From the NCBI RefSeq assembly GCF_013348805.1, contig NZ_CP054690.1:4960001-5024000 (forward strand): a stretch of 64,000 nucleotides of DNA, written 5' to 3'. Made by a program: the position numbers and the translations under genes. The notes beneath the pieces were generated by a model. It was not told the origin of the DNA, searched no databases, and saw only the letters and a program-made list of their open reading frames with translations. Source of the stretch: Rhodococcus sp. W8901 (GTDB lineage: Bacteria > Actinomycetota > Actinomycetes > Mycobacteriales > Mycobacteriaceae). Shown in pieces: positions 61,358 to 64,000 of this stretch (position 1 is the first letter of the stretch; every line of letters starts with the position of its first letter).

Positions 61358-63127
61358 ATGACGGCACGGCGGACGACGCTCACACGCGCCGCGCCGAGCC
61401 TCTACAGCCTGGCGCTGACCGGGCTGATCCTCGGACCGCTGCTCGGCCCCGGCTACCTGCTGCTCCGCGACGCGGTGAGCACACCGCGGTCGTACCTCAC
61501 CGATTCGGCGCTGGGCCTGACCGACGCCGCGGCGCGCGCCGTCCCGCAGGACTGGCTGATCGCGGTGCTCAGTTCCGTCGTCGACGGCGGTGTCGTGGTC
61601 AAGGCGATCCTGTGCGCGGCGCTGTGGCTCGCCGGCTGGGGTGCGGCCCGGATGGTGGCGGTGCTGCTTCCGGGGTCAGGCCTGGGCCCGCAGCTGGTGG
61701 CGTCGACGGTGACGCTGTGGAACCCGTACGTGGCCGAGCGTCTGCTGCAAGGACATTGGAGCCTGCTCACCGGATACGCCGCGTTACCGTGGGTCGTGTG
61801 CGCCGCCGTCGCGATCCGGCGCGGACGCCCGGGCGGCTGGTGGTCACTGACGCTGTGCCTCGCCGCGGCGGGCCTGACGCCGACCGGCGCGCTGCTCGCG
61901 GTGGTCGTGGCGCTCGCCGCCCTCGCGGCGCCCGGCGGCAGCGGACGCGCGCCACTGCGGCTGCTGCGGACGGGGGGCCTGTTCGTCGCGGTGTCGGCGC
62001 CGTGGCTGATCGCGACGGCCGGTTCCGGCAGCGGCGGGACGTCCGACCCGGCTGGGGTGGCGGCGTTCGCGTCCCGCGCCGAGCCGGGCCTCGGCACCCT
62101 CGGCAGTGTCGCGGGGCTGGGCGGAATCTGGAACTCCACCGCCGTCCCGGGCTCGCGCACGTCCCTGTGGGCGCTGGTCGGGACGCTACTGCTGCTCGCG
62201 GTCGTGGGCTGCGGGCTGCCCGCGCTGTGGCGGCGTCGGCGCCATCCGGTGATCGTCGCGCTCTCGGTCCTCGCCGCCGCCGCGGTGCTGCTGCCCGCGC
62301 TCGGCGCGACGGGCTGGGGGCTGGCCGTCGGCGAGTGGGCGGTGGTGCACGTGCCGGGGACGGGGCTGCTGCGCGACACCCAGAAGTGGGTGGCGCTCGC
62401 CGCGCCGCTGTACGCACTGGCCGCGGCGGCCGGGGTGCGGACGCTGAACACCCGGGCGCCGCTGCCCGGTGCGGTCCCGGTCGCCGCGATCGCCGCGGTC
62501 GTGCTCGCGCTGCCCGACCTGGTGTGGGGTGTCGGAGGCGCGCTGCAGCCGGTGCAGTATCCGGCGTCGTGGCAGCGGGTGGTCGAGACCCTCGAGGCGT
62601 CACCGGCGCCGGGCGATGTCGCGGTGCTGCCGGCCGGGATGTTCCGGAAGTTCCCCTACAGCGGCGACGCCCCGGTGCTCGATCCCGCGCCGCGGATGCT
62701 GCCGGCGGACGTGCTGCAGACCGGACAGCTGGTGGTGGGGCAGGCGTCGGCGGTCGGCGGTGAGGGCGCGCGGGCCTCGCGCGTCGAACAGTTGCTGCTG
62801 ACGGGGGCGTCGCCGAAGGAACTCGCCGAGGATCAGGTGCGTTGGGTGCTGGTCGAACGCACCACCCCGGGCCCCCTCGGCGACTCGCAGCACACCCTCG
62901 ACGATCTCGAAAAGACTTGGGAGGACGACGAACTCGCGTTGTACCGGGTTCCCGGCGAGATTACGGTCGGTGCGACCGGGTCCGCGCGGGCGGTGTCCAC
63001 GGGCGCGCACCTGCTGTGGGCGGCGCTGCTAGTGGGCGGCGGTCTCGGCTTCCTGGAGTCGCGGCGGCGCAACCGTGCCGGTTTCGGAGCCGGCGATGAG
63101 CCCCGACACGTGCCACCCGGCGGCTGA
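61358..63127 (+). CDS. large membrane protein, Rv0226c-like
   Basis: This 589-aa protein has about 12 helices, a long external segment near residues 400-560 and a final helix. The segments VTLWNPYVAERLLQGHWSLL and TGLLRDTQKWVALAAPLYAL look like GT-C type membrane proteins of the cell-wall glycan group. It corresponds in position to Rv0226c, of unknown activity. Its 3' end overlaps the convergent glycosyltransferase gene by 99 bp. The ATG at 61358 was chosen over an upstream reading. Confidence 0.82.
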   Translation: MTARRTTLTRAAPSLYSLALTGLILGPLLGPGYLLLRDAVSTPRSYLTDSALGLTDAAARAVPQDWLIAVLSSVVDGGVVVKAILCAALWLAGWGAARMVAVLLPGSGLGPQLVASTVTLWNPYVAERLLQGHWSLLTGYAALPWVVCAAVAIRRGRPGGWWSLTLCLAAAGLTPTGALLAVVVALAALAAPGGSGRAPLRLLRTGGLFVAVSAPWLIATAGSGSGGTSDPAGVAAFASRAEPGLGTLGSVAGLGGIWNSTAVPGSRTSLWALVGTLLLLAVVGCGLPALWRRRRHPVIVALSVLAAAAVLLPALGATGWGLAVGEWAVVHVPGTGLLRDTQKWVALAAPLYALAAAAGVRTLNTRAPLPGAVPVAAIAAVVLALPDLVWGVGGALQPVQYPASWQRVVETLEASPAPGDVAVLPAGMFRKFPYSGDAPVLDPAPRMLPADVLQTGQLVVGQASAVGGEGARASRVEQLLLTGASPKELAEDQVRWVLVERTTPGPLGDSQHTLDDLEKTWEDDELALYRVPGEITVGATGSARAVSTGAHLLWAALLVGGGLGFLESRRRNRAGFGAGDEPRHVPPGG

Positions 63128-64000
63128 CGCGGCGAGTACCGCGTACACCCCGGACGCGGTCTGTGCCCACGAGAACTCGGACGCCCGCAGCCGGGCCTTG
63201 TCGCCCAGCTCGGCGCGCAGTTCGGCGTCGAGCAGCAGCGATTCGACGGCGGTCGCCAGCGCGGGCACCGCGGCCGCCCGATCCGACGCAGCATCGTCGG
63301 AGTCGCCGCCCACGAGCAGACCGGTGACGCCGTCGATGATCGAGTCGGTAAGTCCCTTGGAGCTGCGGTAGCCGACCGTGGGGACACCGTGCTGGGCGGC
63401 CTCGATCACTGCGAGTCCCCAGCCCTCCTTGCGGGACGGCATCACGTGCACCCACGAGCGCGCGAGCAGTGCGTGCTTGCGGTCCTCGGGCACGTGTCCG
63501 TGGAACGTGACGGCGTCGGCGATACCCAGCTCGTGGGCCCGTTCGCGCAGGTTCTGCTCCCACCAGCCGCCGCCGACGACGTCGAGGTGCAGCGCGGGAA
63601 TGGTCCGGCGCAGCGTCGCGACGGCGGCGAGCGCGTCCTCGATCTGCTTGTGCGGCACGAGCCGCGACAGCACGCACACACTCGGATGCGCGGTGCGGGT
63701 GTGCCCGCTCCCCGGCTCGACGCCGGCCGGGATCGCGTCGGCGCCGTTGCGGACCACCGCGATCCGCTCGCGCTCGACGCCGAGGTCGGTGAGCTCGTCG
63801 GCCGACGGCAACGACACCGTCAGGTACTGGCTCTCCCGGTGCACGCGCGGCGACAGCCGCGACTCGATCCACCAGCCGACGCGCCCCATGAGTCGACCGG
63901 CGACCGGCCACTGCTCGCGGTGGCAGTGGTGCACCAGCACGGTCACCGGCGCGCCGGACACGGCCTTCGAGAAGAAGGGGATGCCGTTCTGGGTGTCGAG
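63029..64000 (-). CDS. GT4-type glycosyltransferase, N-terminus beyond window
   Basis: This reading enters from the right edge (LDTQNGIPFFSKAVSGAPVT), so the 5' part is missing. The visible 323 codons hold VHHCHREQWPV, the GT-B hinge and the donor site region HVMPSRKEGWGLAVIEAAQ with the E-x7-E motif, and GVPTVGYRSSKGLTDSI. It transfers a sugar to a glycan or lipid acceptor in envelope synthesis. It corresponds to Rv0225. The stop is at 63029. Confidence 0.9.
   Translation of the reverse strand, partial: LDTQNGIPFFSKAVSGAPVTVLVHHCHREQWPVAGRLMGRVGWWIESRLSPRVHRESQYLTVSLPSADELTDLGVERERIAVVRNGADAIPAGVEPGSGHTRTAHPSVCVLSRLVPHKQIEDALAAVATLRRTIPALHLDVVGGGWWEQNLRERAHELGIADAVTFHGHVPEDRKHALLARSWVHVMPSRKEGWGLAVIEAAQHGVPTVGYRSSKGLTDSIIDGVTGLLVGGDSDDAASDRAAAVPALATAVESLLLDAELRAELGDKARLRASEFSWAQTASGVYAVLAASAAGWHVSGLIAGSETGTVAPPRLQEAETAAH

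Noticed and set aside
1-64000. CRISPR array, tRNA or rRNA genes
   Set aside because: No regularly spaced identical repeats, no clear tRNA cloverleaf with a GGTTCGA-type arm and no rRNA sequence were found by reading.

Overview
The window looks like a chromosomal segment of a high-GC, mycolic-acid-containing actinobacterium, most likely a Rhodococcus/Prescottella-type member of the Mycobacteriales. This rests on the frequent GTG starts, an arabinofuranosyltransferase AftD, a WS/DGAT acyltransferase, a WhiB protein, and a gene order that matches what I recall of Mycobacterium tuberculosis Rv0225-Rv0244c (glycosyltransferase, Rv0226c-like, DUF3068, acyltransferase, aftD, DUF2613, lpqI, TetR, htdX, fabG4, fadA2, fadE5). 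I cannot name the species from sequence alone. No tRNA, rRNA or CRISPR array was seen.

Bases 1-15,000 are an accessory region. Five similar copies (about 118 bp) and one degenerate copy of an interspersed repeat, here called R1-R6, separate small gene groups: a DHFR-family remnant with a triad-less hydrolase; a DUF6226 gene; a dehalogenase-like hydrolase with a TetR regulator and a secreted protein; and an ordinary alpha/beta hydrolase. Copy R2 is split by an intact IS256-family element with an 8-bp target duplication. A truncated IS5-like element, an IS110-family recombinase gene with a structured upstream end, and an IS481-family element lie together at 9.0-12.3 kb.

Bases 12,270-22,000 hold small genes, several with no assigned function: two DUF4259 proteins, a SUKH-like protein, an HsmA-family and a CPBP membrane protein, an MDR reductase, an HxlR/RidA divergent pair with a clear operator, an MBL hydrolase and a frameshifted membrane protein. 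At 22.0-24.3 kb, a helR gene for RNA polymerase protection sits behind a perfect inverted repeat that looks like a rifamycin-associated element.

Bases 24,300-35,700 carry a membrane-domain/GH5 glycosidase fusion, a WS/DGAT acyltransferase, an HNH nuclease, an aldo/keto reductase, FabH, a secreted DUF4185 protein, a SnoaL-like protein and a methyltransferase.

Bases 35,700-50,100 form a lipid module: fadE5, the divergent fadA2 and fabG4-htdX, and a TetR gene. Similar palindromes lie upstream of fadE5, between fadA2 and fabG4, and upstream of the TetR gene, which suggests one small regulon. Two adjacent transport-related genes (ABC-like ATPase and YhgE/Pip) are both disrupted here. A VanW protein, a MerR/HspR-like regulator, a WhiB protein and the lipoprotein LpqI are also present.

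Bases 50,200-64,000 are cell-envelope oriented: universal stress protein, isochorismate synthase, DUF2613, AftD, an acyltransferase, DUF3068, an alcohol dehydrogenase, a flippase-like protein, a large membrane protein and a glycosyltransferase cut by the window edge. Strong hairpin terminators separate many of the units from 27 kb onward.
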